Assembly (NCBI GenBank): GCA_947574135.1
Contig: CANPIM010000002.1
Coordinates: forward strand, 1-64,000
Reading direction: 5' to 3'
Length of the DNA stretch: 64,000 bases
DNA from: an uncultured Lachnospiraceae bacterium
Lineage (GTDB): Bacteria > Bacillota > Clostridia > Lachnospirales > Lachnospiraceae
Notes under the pieces: generated by a model
Database searches by the model: none
Told to the model about the DNA's origin: nothing
The model's input: the letters and a program-made list of their open reading frames with translations, nothing else
Translations under genes and position numbers: made by a program
Shown here: piece by piece, positions 36,526 to 45,186 of the stretch
Position numbering within the stretch: the stretch's first letter is position 1
Layout of the letters: every line of letters starts with the position of its first letter

Positions 36526-37278
36526 TTATCCCTCTGCAATGGAGTCAAACCGCAGGGTGGACAGAATAATCTGCTGGACATCCCCCCTGGAGCCCAGCTC
36601 CTGCTCCGGACATTCCATCTCAATCTGAAATACATGGGTCTCAAAGCCCACCAAATATGTATCCACCTGATAAGCCTCTCCGTTTTCCTCCCGCATGTAG
36701 GAAATCCAGATGGCCGGGTATTCCTCCTCCCCGATGGTGATCTCCTCCACCAGGCACTCTACATCACAGGTCAGCACCAGCTCGTCAGCCAGCTCCTCCA
36801 GGGCATAATCCAGGTTCTCCGATATGGTCATATACACCGGACCGCCGCCCTGCGCTTCTGCGCCGGCCTCCCCTGCTGTCTCCTGTCCCTCCTGGACCTG
36901 GGCCGCCGGCAACGCTTCGGCCAGCACCACCACATCCTCCACCTCTCCGGCTACCAAGGCGTATGTATCTCCCTCAAAGGCCAGGGAATATCCAAAGCTT
37001 CCCTGGACCCGGCGCAAAAGCAGGGTCTGCTCCTCCCCGTCCAGGTACAGAAGCATCTCCTCCTCTCCCAGCACCGTGCCAGGCTCCGGAAGCTCCTTGG
37101 GCAGGCCAGGCTCTGCGGCCCCCTTGCCCTCCCCCTCCACAGGCTCCTCCTTGGGAAGCACCGTATCTTCCTCCGCAGCCTCCTCCACGAAAACCACGGC
37201 TTCCTCTTTTTTCCCGCAGCCTGCCAGCAGCCCCAAAAGGCCAAGCCCCAGAACCAGCGGGAGGTACTTCTTTTTCAT
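36526..37278 (-). CDS. Lipoprotein of unknown function
   Basis: 250 residues. A lipoprotein signal with lipobox LLAGC (Cys21) is followed by an acidic, Pro/Glu-rich linker (to about 70), then a globular part with no family that I recognise. Probably anchored on the outer face of the membrane. It overlaps the end of the YqeY gene by 4 bases (ATGA), so both are co-translated, an odd pairing of a secreted and a cytosolic protein. Confidence 0.8.
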   Translation of the reverse strand: MKKKYLPLVLGLGLLGLLAGCGKKEEAVVFVEEAAEEDTVLPKEEPVEGEGKGAAEPGLPKELPEPGTVLGEEEMLLYLDGEEQTLLLRRVQGSFGYSLAFEGDTYALVAGEVEDVVVLAEALPAAQVQEGQETAGEAGAEAQGGGPVYMTISENLDYALEELADELVLTCDVECLVEEITIGEEEYPAIWISYMREENGEAYQVDTYLVGFETHVFQIEMECPEQELGSRGDVQQIILSTLRFDSIAEG

Positions 37279-37724
37279 GCCAGCATTTCTCCTACAATCT
37301 TATTTACCAGGGCTCCGTCTGCCTTGCCCTTTACCTTAGGCATAAGCTCCTTCATAATTTTGCCCTTGTCTTTCCCTGTGGGCTGCTCCAGGCCAAGGCC
37401 TGCCAGCACCTCCTTGATCACCCCGCGGATTTCCTCCTCGCTCATTTCCTTGGGCGCAAACTCCGACAGCACCGCCAGTCTGGCCCTGCACTGCTCAATA
37501 ATATCCGTGCGCTCTGCCGGAGCCAGATCCATGGTTTCCTTGGTCTGCTTCATCTCCTTCTTGATGACCTCAAACTCCTCGGCCTCCGTCAGATCCGCCC
37601 GCTTGTCAATGGCCTTGTTCTTTAAGGCAGCCAGGAGCATGGAAAGCGTTTCCTTGCGCTCCCTGTCCTTATTCTTCATGGCAGAAACCATTTCCGCCCG
37701 AATTTCATCAATCTTGCTCATCAT
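37275..37724 (-). CDS. GatB/YqeY domain protein
   Basis: 149 residues, matching the YqeY family: MSKIDEIRAEMVSAMKNKDRERKETLSMLLAALKN and the C-terminal GLEQPTGKDKGKIMKELMPKVKGKADGALVN. It resembles the tail domain of the GatB subunit that recognises tRNA; the function of free-standing YqeY is unclear. Site AGGAGATT upstream. The 5' side is a 2 x 103-base tandem duplication. Confidence 0.93.
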   Translation of the reverse strand: MMSKIDEIRAEMVSAMKNKDRERKETLSMLLAALKNKAIDKRADLTEAEEFEVIKKEMKQTKETMDLAPAERTDIIEQCRARLAVLSEFAPKEMSEEEIRGVIKEVLAGLGLEQPTGKDKGKIMKELMPKVKGKADGALVNKIVGEMLA

Positions 37725-37733
37725 AATCTCCTA

Positions 37734-37939
37734 TTAAAGTACCGCTTCATCCCTCTCTGCCCCTCTGCTTCGGGAAGCATTTACGGACTCTTCTCGTCCG
37801 TAAATCCTTCCGGGGCTGCTCGGGATTCCGCTGTTTTTAAAGTACCGCTTCATCCCTCTCTGCCCCCATGCTTCGGGAAGCATTTCCGGACTCTTCTCCT
37901 CCGTAAATCCTTCCGGGGCTGCTCGGGATTCCGCTGTTT
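37734..37939. repeat. Tandem duplication, two 103-base units
   Basis: The unit starting TTAAAGTACCGCTTCATCCC at 37734 recurs at 37837 with only a few changes. Each copy contains the hairpin GCTTC-GG-GAAGC; copy 1 also holds TTACGGAC/GTCCGTAA, which is broken in copy 2. It fills nearly the whole space between cysK and the YqeY gene and is not coding. Confidence 0.9.
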
Positions 37940-37960
37940 TTATTGTTCCGCTTTCTGTGT

Positions 37961-38890
37961 TTATTTTTCGAACAGAGGGGTGGATAGATAGTGCTCTCCT
38001 GTGTCCGGCAGCAGGGCTACAATGGTCTTTCCCTGATTTTCCGGCCGCTTTGCCAGTTCAAAGGCTGCAAATAGGGCCGCCCCTGCGGTAATGCCCACCA
38101 GGATGCCTTCTGTGGCCGCAAACTCCCGGGCCAGGGCGTAGGCGTCCTCCTCCTGGACAGCCAGGACCTCATCGTACAGGCTGGTATCCAGAATATCCGG
38201 AATAAAGTTGGCCCCGATTCCCTGCAGGCCGTGGGGTCCGGCCATTCCGCAGGAGAGAAGGGGCGATCCCGAGGGCTCCACGGCCACCACCTTTACCTGG
38301 CTGTTTTGTCCCTTTAGATACTTCCCCACGCCGGTAAGGGTTCCTCCGGTTCCCACTCCTGCCACAAAAATATCCACATTGCCCTCCGTGTCCTCCCAAA
38401 TCTCCGGTCCTGTGGAGGCATAATGAGCCTCCGGGTTGGCCGGATTGGAAAACTGTCCGGGAATAAAAGCATGCTCCATGGAGGCCGCCAGCTCTGCCGC
38501 CTTTTCTATGGCTCCCGCCATTCCCTTGGCGCCGGGGGTCAGCACCACCTCTGCCCCGTAGGCCTTTAAAAGCTTTTGCCGCTCCACACTCATGGTGTCC
38601 GGCATAGTCAGGATCACCCGGTAGCCGTTGGCCGCCCCGATGCTGGCCAGGCCAATGCCTGTATTTCCGCTGGTGGGCTCAATGATCACACTGCCCTCCC
38701 CCAGCTTCCCCTGCTCCTTCGCCCGCTCTATCATAGCCAGGGCTACCCGGTCCTTGGCGCTTCCGGCGGGATTGAAATATTCCAGCTTTGCTAAAATCGT
38801 CGCCTTTGCCTCTAATTTTTGCTCCAGCCGCACAGGCTCCAGCAGAGGCGTTTTTCCAATCAACTCTGTAACGCTTCGATAAACTGCCAT
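37961..38890 (-). CDS. cysK: Cysteine synthase A (O-acetylserine sulfhydrylase)
   Basis: 309 residues, PLP fold-type II enzyme that turns O-acetylserine and sulfide into cysteine. PLP lysine is Lys46 in GSAKDRVAL; the substrate loop EPTSGNTGIG and the phosphate-binding GVGTGGTLTG are intact. ATG at 38890 is preceded by GGAGGAGGGAAAGC. Its promoter is at 38932-38960. No T-box or SAM riboswitch was seen. Confidence 0.96.
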   Translation of the reverse strand: MAVYRSVTELIGKTPLLEPVRLEQKLEAKATILAKLEYFNPAGSAKDRVALAMIERAKEQGKLGEGSVIIEPTSGNTGIGLASIGAANGYRVILTMPDTMSVERQKLLKAYGAEVVLTPGAKGMAGAIEKAAELAASMEHAFIPGQFSNPANPEAHYASTGPEIWEDTEGNVDIFVAGVGTGGTLTGVGKYLKGQNSQVKVVAVEPSGSPLLSCGMAGPHGLQGIGANFIPDILDTSLYDEVLAVQEEDAYALAREFAATEGILVGITAGAALFAAFELAKRPENQGKTIVALLPDTGEHYLSTPLFEK

Positions 38891-38931
38891 GCTTTCCCTC
38901 CTCCGGATATTTTTCCCTTCTATTGTAGGTC

Positions 38932-38960
38932 ATTATACGATATCCTGCAATTTTTTGCAA
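38932..38960 (-). promoter_or_regulatory. Sigma-A promoter of cysK
   Basis: Minus-strand -35 TTGCAA (plus 38955-38960), 17-base spacer, -10 TATAAT (plus 38932-38937). A repeated TTGCAA/ATTGCAG pattern around the -35 may mark an operator. Confidence 0.7.
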
Positions 38961-38981
38961 TCTTTTTGCAGAGCAAACCTA

Positions 38982-39830
38982 TTAAACCTGGGCCGGCACC
39001 CGCTCCCGATCCGGATGCTCCCCGGACCACCCAAGCTGGGGAAGGGTCAGGATCCCATACATATCATCTCTCTCAATTTCAAAGTCAAATACCTGAAGAT
39101 TCTGCCGCATGCGCTCCGGGGAGGAGGACTTTGGCAAGGGCAGCACCCCGCATTGAAGGGCAAACCGAATGCAAAGCTGGGCCACAGACACCTGATACTT
39201 GTCTGCCATTTCCACCAGTAGCGGCTCCTTCATTACCCGGGCCCGCCCCATGGGGCTCCAGGCCGCTACCTGTATTCCCTGGCTGCGGCAGAAATCCACC
39301 GTGGTCTTTTGTATATACCCGGGGTGAAATTCTATCTGATTCACCACCGGCATAAGGGAGGTATTCTCCATAAGATAATACAGATGATGGGGAAGAAAAT
39401 TGCTCACCCCAATGGCCCGCACCCTTCCCTCCCGGTAAAGCTCCTCCATGGCCTTCCAGGTTTCCAAAACAAGGGGCTTCCAGTCTGCCTGCATGTCCTT
39501 GGGCCTTGGCCAGTGCATCAGGTACAAGTCCAGATAATCGGTTTCCATATTTTTACAGGAGGTCTCAAAATCCTCCCGGGTAGTCGCGTAGCCCATGCGC
39601 TCCCGCCAGACCTTGGAGCACAGAAAAATGTCTTTCCGGGGTACTCCGCTCTCCCGGACAGCCCTTCCCACAGCCTGTTCGTTTCCATAAATGCTGGCTG
39701 TATCCAGATAGCGGTAGCCCGCCTCAATGGCCTGACGGATAATCGCCGTATCCTCTCCCTCTGTCGTCTTATAGGTGCCAAACCCGATCACCGGAATTTC
39801 CACCTGATTTCTCAATAGAAAGGTATCCAT
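38982..39830 (-). CDS. Aldo/keto reductase
   Basis: 282 residues, a TIM-barrel NADPH-dependent reductase. The catalytic tetrad is visible as Asp43, Tyr48 (LDTASIYGNE), Lys73 (LCSKVW) and His106 (YLMHWPRP). NADPH contacts are in the C-terminal LPKSSSPERMRQN. I chose the ATG at 39830 because GGAAGGAGGAGTGGAA precedes it; the frame is open further upstream to 39965 but without family similarity. Substrate not predictable. Confidence 0.93.
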   Translation of the reverse strand: MDTFLLRNQVEIPVIGFGTYKTTEGEDTAIIRQAIEAGYRYLDTASIYGNEQAVGRAVRESGVPRKDIFLCSKVWRERMGYATTREDFETSCKNMETDYLDLYLMHWPRPKDMQADWKPLVLETWKAMEELYREGRVRAIGVSNFLPHHLYYLMENTSLMPVVNQIEFHPGYIQKTTVDFCRSQGIQVAAWSPMGRARVMKEPLLVEMADKYQVSVAQLCIRFALQCGVLPLPKSSSPERMRQNLQVFDFEIERDDMYGILTLPQLGWSGEHPDRERVPAQV

Positions 39831-39961
39831 TTCCACTCCTCCTTCCGGTATATGCCGCACTTGCATTATAAGGGGATTGGAAGAAAAAGTCAATGTTGGG
39901 AGAGAACCGGTAATATCATTATCCGCCGATCGCAGATGTCGTTGTGGACACAGTATACCTG

Positions 39962-41314
39962 TCATCGCATAACCTTTTCCAACAGTGACTTATAGCTGTC
40001 CACCACATCATATACTACCCCATCACCGGAAATGGCTTTGAAATGTTCTCTGGCACAGTGAATTTTAGATTGTTCAATCAGTCGCAGTTGCATAGAACTC
40101 ATGGACCCTTTGGTTTCCGCCATCTCCGTTTGCAGACTTGTACGCCACGCTCTTTTCATCACAGGGTTCAGCTGTACCATAATGAATTTCCGATGTCCGC
40201 CGTCCTCAACATTCAGCTGCATAACGGCATGGGCGGTGGTGGCAGAGCCGGAGAAGAAGTCAAGAATAATAGAATTATTTTCATTGGGTGTAATATATTT
40301 GACAAGTGCTTTCATATCGGAAATGCTTTTAGGGTTTATCCTGCATCAGGACACTTACAAGGTTTTCCTGTTATCGGGTGAATAACATCATATTTGGGCC
40401 CACTTCCACCGGGCCAACTTATATTACCATCGTCACGATATGGGCCAAACTCATCAACCTTTGTAAAACGAGCAAGAGGTTTTCTTTCATCATCACTTGC
40501 CCAAGAGGCATATAATTTTTTTAATCCTTCATTTACACGAGCCCAGTCATTATCATATCGTTTGCAAAGTCTTTCAAATTCTGCGCGAACTTCTTCAACC
40601 CCTTCTTTAGGCTCTCTAAAGATGATTCCCTTTTCATAGATAGTCCTGGAACTGTTCTCCCAAAACTTCATCACATATTTTGCGAAGGTTTTCAACTTCT
40701 GCATCATCAATCGAAACAAAAATAACCCCATCATCGCTGAGCAAATTCCTTGCCAGCAGCAGCCGGGAATAAATCATACTGCACCAGTCGGAATGAAAAC
40801 GCCCGTTGGAGTCAGTGTTGCGAAACAAGCGATCCCCGGTTTCCTCGTCCACCTGCCCGGTTTCCTCGCTGTATTTCTCGCCGCTCATTGCAAAATCATC
40901 CCGATAGATGAAGTCGTTCCCTGTGTTGTAGGGCGGGTCGATATAGATCATCTTCACCTTGCCCAGATAGCTCTCCTGCAACAGCTTCAGCACTTCCAGG
41001 TTATCGCCCTCAATGTAAAGGTTTTCCGTGCTGTCCCAGTCCACGCTCTCCGCCGGACAGGGCCGCAGGGTCTTGCGGATGGGCCGGGTGGCCTCTAGGA
41101 TGGCAGCCTTCTTGCCCACCCAGGTGAACTCGTAAGCCTCGTTGCCCTCCAGCACCACGTCGGACAGCATCTGCCGAAGGAGGTCAAAGTTGACTGCCTT
41201 TTTCAGCTTGCCATCCTTGCCCCGGGTCTCGGTCACACAGGCAGGAAACAGGACGGCAAGTTTTTCGATATTGGCTTGGGTCAGGTCAGTGGTTTCCATG
41301 CGTAGCTTGTCCAT
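39962..41314 (-). pseudogene. Decayed type III (Mod-like) DNA methyltransferase
   Basis: Three out-of-frame fragments of one N6-adenine methyltransferase. The 5' piece (40634-41314, start MDKLRMETTDLTQANIEKLA) keeps the catalytic DPPY in MIYIDPPYNTGND. The middle piece (about 40336-40670) contains GNISWPGGSGPKYDVIHPIT. The 3' piece (39962-40315) has the SAM-binding DFFSGSATTAHAV. Sequence between the pieces is missing, including most of the target-recognition region, so the enzyme is surely inactive. The region is AT-richer than its surroundings. Confidence 0.85.
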
Positions 41315-41469
41315 CACTTCAACCCTCCATCCTTTTGTTCGCAGGCAATTTTTCTCTTTGTTTTGCAAAATTCATCAAAGGCTTTGCCTCTTTGTTTTGC
41401 TTGAAAATAGTCCGGTTTCCATTTCAAGTCATCCCGGACGATATCTGTTATATTGTCAAATATCTTCAT
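41314..41469 (-). pseudogene. Remnant of a restriction-associated helicase, fused ends (51 aa)
   Basis: A 51-codon frame starting MKIFDNITDIVRDDLKWKPD. The first 15 residues resemble the N-terminus of DEAD/DEAH-type helicases that stand upstream of Mod-like methyltransferases. The remainder jumps directly to a Lys-rich tail, consistent with a large internal deletion. Its TGA overlaps the methyltransferase ATG (TGATG), the usual coupling in such loci. Confidence 0.55.
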
Positions 41470-41739
41470 CACAAGCTGTCCCTTTCAAATCATAATATCT
41501 TGTACGTTTTCGGACATAACTCATGCTTTGGGCATGGTTGTACTTCGAAGGCCACACCTATAAGCACACATACTTATACAAATTAAATTATACACCGCCC
41601 ATTTCCGAAAAACAATTCCCCTTTTCCCATAATTCCCTTTCCCTAATATCAAAGAATTTTTTACTCCCTTTTTCAGAAAAGCGTTCCCTAAGCATAAACA
41701 CTAAAATATAAAGGATATTTCACACGTTCTTCGTATATA

Positions 41740-42681
41740 TCAAAATACAAAAGGAAATATTACTTCTTCTCCTACAGAAAAAGCAGATTCTCCTGATGTC
41801 TCGGTAACTTTGAAACTTGCGCCATCCCATCCGTTAATTTTGATGGTTCCTTTTACATTTCCGTCATCTGATGTGAAAGCCAGCTCTCCGTTTCCATTAT
41901 CAACAAAGGTTCCTTCTGTTTCCCCTTGTCTGTAAATGGAGATAATTGCTTCATCGTCGCCTTCCAAGTCCTGTCGTGTGTTCAGAAAGCTATATACGTT
42001 GCCGGTTCCTTGATTGTCAATAAACAAACCATACTTTGCTGATACTTCTGGCAAGACAAAGAATTCGCCCTTTATCTTGGCCAATTCATTTGCAAGAACA
42101 TAAGCTCTGTTCTTGGTAGTCTCCTCCAAGAAGGAGTTCTGAAGAAGAGGATACATACTGCCGTTTTCTTCGCTGGCCCCAATACTCAGCACAGTTACTT
42201 CTTCCTTCATAGCTATCCAGTTCCTTTGTTCTGCAAGGATATTCTCCTTTGTCTGCTGATCTGCAGAATTACTAAATCTGCTCCAAAGACTGTTTAATTC
42301 TGTATCCCATATGACGAAAAACCATCTGGATGATACATTCATTTCTCCCTGGGTCTGAGCTGCCTCGGCTAATGGAGTGTACCTTTGGATAATTTTCTCA
42401 ATATTCTCCAATTCTTTTTGCAGGGATGCTGAAACTGATGCTACATAGTCAACATCTGCCTTGATATCCTCAGAATAGTCATAGGTAAAATCTATTTCCA
42501 ATTTATCATCCCATTGGATATCGTCGTTTTTTCCGCTAGCAGAGCTGAGTTGTTCTTCAACTTGAGAAGATCTGTTATTAATACTTAGGTCATTGCTTTC
42601 TGCTCCCTCTCTGCCACAGCCAACACAAAACCCAGCCATTAATATTACTATTATTGGCATCATATAAATTCTCTTTTTCAT
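41740..42681 (-). CDS. LprI-like lipoprotein (DUF1311 domain)
   Basis: 313 residues. Lipoprotein signal with Cys22 (FCVGC), a Ser/Gln-rich linker, then a region about 120-200 with the DUF1311/LprI pattern ELNSLWSRFSNSADQQTKENI...QRNWIAMKEE. LprI proteins inhibit lysozyme in mycobacteria; whether this one does is unknown. The C-terminal 110 residues form a beta-rich domain I cannot name. It stands alone in the AT-rich patch, which fits recent acquisition. Confidence 0.75.
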   Translation of the reverse strand: MKKRIYMMPIIVILMAGFCVGCGREGAESNDLSINNRSSQVEEQLSSASGKNDDIQWDDKLEIDFTYDYSEDIKADVDYVASVSASLQKELENIEKIIQRYTPLAEAAQTQGEMNVSSRWFFVIWDTELNSLWSRFSNSADQQTKENILAEQRNWIAMKEEVTVLSIGASEENGSMYPLLQNSFLEETTKNRAYVLANELAKIKGEFFVLPEVSAKYGLFIDNQGTGNVYSFLNTRQDLEGDDEAIISIYRQGETEGTFVDNGNGELAFTSDDGNVKGTIKINGWDGASFKVTETSGESAFSVGEEVIFPFVF

Positions 42682-43039
42682 ATGTTATATACGCTCTCTT
42701 TCTTCCTTCCGTTGTTTCAGATTCCGAAATATCATCCAGCTATGGTACCATTTACAATGCATAATTATAAGTCATTTCCCCATAATACACAATTCTGAAA
42801 AGGGAGTTTTTTATCGTAAATCATCACTTCGAGCAGCCTATGGTATTGTGTGAAATAAAATATGCTCTAAATAAGTTCTTCACCAACCATGAGAAAATCT
42901 CTTGATTCAGAAATCATTTAGAGCATATATCACCAATATGAGAAGATGCTGCTATCCATATCTCGACAAAGCCCACCCGGGCTGCCAGGGACAGGATGGA
43001 AATTTATGAATTGCCTCAGGCATTTCGTAAGGGAAAAGC
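42682..43039. other. Non-coding AT-rich spacer with a 13-base inverted repeat
   Basis: No gene supported. The perfect inverted repeat ATATGCTCTAAAT / ATTTAGAGCATAT (42860-42872 and 42916-42928) encloses 43 bases. This could be a terminator of the lipoprotein's neighbours without a T-run, or the ends of a tiny MITE-like element. Confidence 0.45.
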
Positions 43040-44011
43040 TTATAAATCCTTATCCTCTATGCCGCAGTGCCAGCTGGCAAAGGGCCTTGCAATGGCCTCT
43101 GACACATAACAGGTTCCCTTGCCCAAACGCATAATAGATGCCGGGCACTCCATGGAAATGGGACCATAAAGCTCAATTCTGGAAATCATCCGCTGCCAGG
43201 AGGCTCCGCTTTCGCCGTTCAGAATATTGTGAAGCTCAAAGCGATCCCTTGCGTTCACCACATCCCTGGGGCCAATGGTGGCGGCCCTGGGGGGTACGGC
43301 CCACACATCTCCCGATGCCCCCATGGGGGAGAACAGGGAGTTTTCACAGATGGTCAGAGGCACCTGGGTTACAATCCGGGAGCCCAGCTTGCAGAACTCC
43401 TCCAGGGAATCCGCCGCAAACTCCTCGCTTCGGGGATCGATAAAGGCCGTGTGTCCCGGCCATCCGGTGGCAGAATAAATCACGTCCGCGCCGCCCTGAC
43501 CAGCCTCCTCGATCATTTGGCTGTACACGCCGGTACCCTTATTCTCATTGGTAAACACGTGCCAGTGCTCCGGGGAGGGTCTTAAATCCTCCCGGATCTT
43601 TTTATAGAAATGATTGAGGAAGGAGTAACCAAGCCCTGCGCCATAGGTAATGGGGGCCACATTTCCGTCCTCGTCTGCCCACTCGTCCATGGCAAAGGCA
43701 TCCACATTGCGGGCGCTCACATTATATTTGTTCAGCATCTCCGCAATGGCTCCATAGGCTCCCGGCCACTGGTTGGGGAAAATCATGGTCAGATGGGTAT
43801 CGTTGAGATCACTCATCAGGATCCGGTAAAATACATCCTGCACCATGCACAGGGTGGGATCCAGAACCACCTTTACCTGATAACCATTCTCATTTACATA
43901 CTCCATATCCTCCCGCCGGATATTTCGTATCCGCTCCAGCTCCTCCAGAGCCAAATCGCTGTTTGGCAGCCAGGCTGCCGGCCTAAACCGAAATTCTTCA
44001 TACAAACTCAT
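43040..44011 (-). CDS. Glucosamine-6-phosphate deaminase-like sugar isomerase
   Basis: 323 residues of the NagB/RpiA-like isomerase superfamily. VDAFAMDEWADEDG resembles the NagB active-site DE motif and ATGWPGHTAFIDP resembles its second substrate loop. The overall sequence is distant from true NagB and longer, so the substrate is probably another phosphosugar. ATG at 44011 follows GGAGAAAGGG. Divergent from an AraC regulator 104 bases away, which likely controls it. Confidence 0.75.
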   Translation of the reverse strand: MSLYEEFRFRPAAWLPNSDLALEELERIRNIRREDMEYVNENGYQVKVVLDPTLCMVQDVFYRILMSDLNDTHLTMIFPNQWPGAYGAIAEMLNKYNVSARNVDAFAMDEWADEDGNVAPITYGAGLGYSFLNHFYKKIREDLRPSPEHWHVFTNENKGTGVYSQMIEEAGQGGADVIYSATGWPGHTAFIDPRSEEFAADSLEEFCKLGSRIVTQVPLTICENSLFSPMGASGDVWAVPPRAATIGPRDVVNARDRFELHNILNGESGASWQRMISRIELYGPISMECPASIMRLGKGTCYVSEAIARPFASWHCGIEDKDL

Positions 44012-44114
44012 GTTCTTACCCTTTCTCCTTGTAATGTGGCTTGTTATTTTTTGTGTTCTTTTATATAATGATAAAAATACTGCTGCACTGGTACAAGAGA
44101 GGGGAATCTGTTTT

Positions 44115-45026
44115 ATGCCCAAAGCTATCTTATACAAGAATCATCCCTTGGCCCGAATTGTCACCATCTATGATCTGGTTTCTGCCGATTATTTAAAGGG
44201 CGCCTATCCGGCCGTTTACCCTCACAGACATCCGGACGCCTGGGAACTGTGCTACTGTGTCCAGGGGGAAATCGCCTACTACAAAAACGGACAGCCTGTG
44301 ATACTGCATGCCGGGGAGCTTACCCTGGCCACCCCGGAAACCAACCACGATTCCAAATCAGAGAATCCAAGCACCACGGCCTTTTTTATCTCCTTCACCT
44401 GCTCCAACGGCTATATCAAGGCTTTAAAAAATGCTGTCATTCCCGTTACCCCCCGGCAGGATCAATTATTCCGCCAGGTGATTGCCGAGCTGGAGCTGGC
44501 CTTTGAGCCGGAGGATTTCAAGCAGCGCCGTTTTCACTTCTCTCCCAACCAGAATTCTCCCGTTGGCTCCGAGCAGCTCATCTGTACCTACCTGGAACAG
44601 ATTCTCATTGACATTCTCCGGGAAATTACCAAGCAGGACGGAAAGCCCATTGAAAACAAAAACTTCCCCAAAGCCATGAATAATTTTCTGGCCGCCAACG
44701 TATCTGCCTACATCCGCAGCCATATTAAGGAGCCCTTAACCGTTGAAAAGATCGCGGAGGAATTCCACTACAGCCGAACCTGGCTCTCCACCGTGTACAA
44801 GAGCGTCACCGGCATGGGCATCAATGAATTTCTCACCAGCCAACGCATAGACCAGGCCAAGGCTCTGCTTTTGGAAAAGCAGATGACCGTCTCCCAGATA
44901 TCCGAGCTGCTGGGATTTTCCTCACCCCAATATTTTTCCAGGAAGTTTGCTCAGGAGGTAGGATGTCCGCCCTCTTTGTATGCAGATTCTCTGAAAAAGG
45001 AGGTGGAAGCTTCCCAGGACGAGTAA
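44115..45026 (+). CDS. AraC-family transcriptional regulator
   Basis: 303 residues. The N-terminal cupin-like sensing domain contains YPHRHPDAWELCYCVQGEIAYY; the C-terminal pair of helix-turn-helices is EPLTVEKIAEEFHYSRTWLSTVYK and MTVSQISELLGFSSPQYFSRKF. ATG at 44115 is preceded by AGAGGGGAA; the frame upstream to 44010 has no site. It faces the deaminase-like gene and may be activated by a sugar or sugar phosphate. Confidence 0.92.
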   Translation: MPKAILYKNHPLARIVTIYDLVSADYLKGAYPAVYPHRHPDAWELCYCVQGEIAYYKNGQPVILHAGELTLATPETNHDSKSENPSTTAFFISFTCSNGYIKALKNAVIPVTPRQDQLFRQVIAELELAFEPEDFKQRRFHFSPNQNSPVGSEQLICTYLEQILIDILREITKQDGKPIENKNFPKAMNNFLAANVSAYIRSHIKEPLTVEKIAEEFHYSRTWLSTVYKSVTGMGINEFLTSQRIDQAKALLLEKQMTVSQISELLGFSSPQYFSRKFAQEVGCPPSLYADSLKKEVEASQDE

Positions 45027-45121
45027 ATCCAAGGATATTTATGTCCCCTCTCTCCCTTGCAGGTATTTTTTATGCTTTGATCTTACCTGTTTTTATCAGA
45101 AAATAACATTCATTTTTGTCT

Positions 45122-45152
45122 CCTGAACTTATACTATTGTCAGGTTTTTATT
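45122..45152 (+). terminator. Weak terminator after the AraC gene
   Basis: CCTGA/TCAGG stem with a 13-base loop followed by TTTTTATT, between the convergent AraC gene and ABC importer operon. Confidence 0.4.
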
Positions 45153-45186
45153 GGAAGAATAAATAAAAAGACAAAAAAGACCAGGA

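Noticed and set aside
37734..37939. Possible riboswitch or tandem aptamer between cysK and yqeY
   Set aside because: No conserved aptamer core (no SAM, T-box or guanidine motifs), and the position is downstream of cysK. A simple tandem duplication explains the similarity.
39831..39965. 45-codon N-terminal extension of the aldo/keto reductase
   Set aside because: The ATG at 39830 has a strong site and gives the normal family N-terminus.
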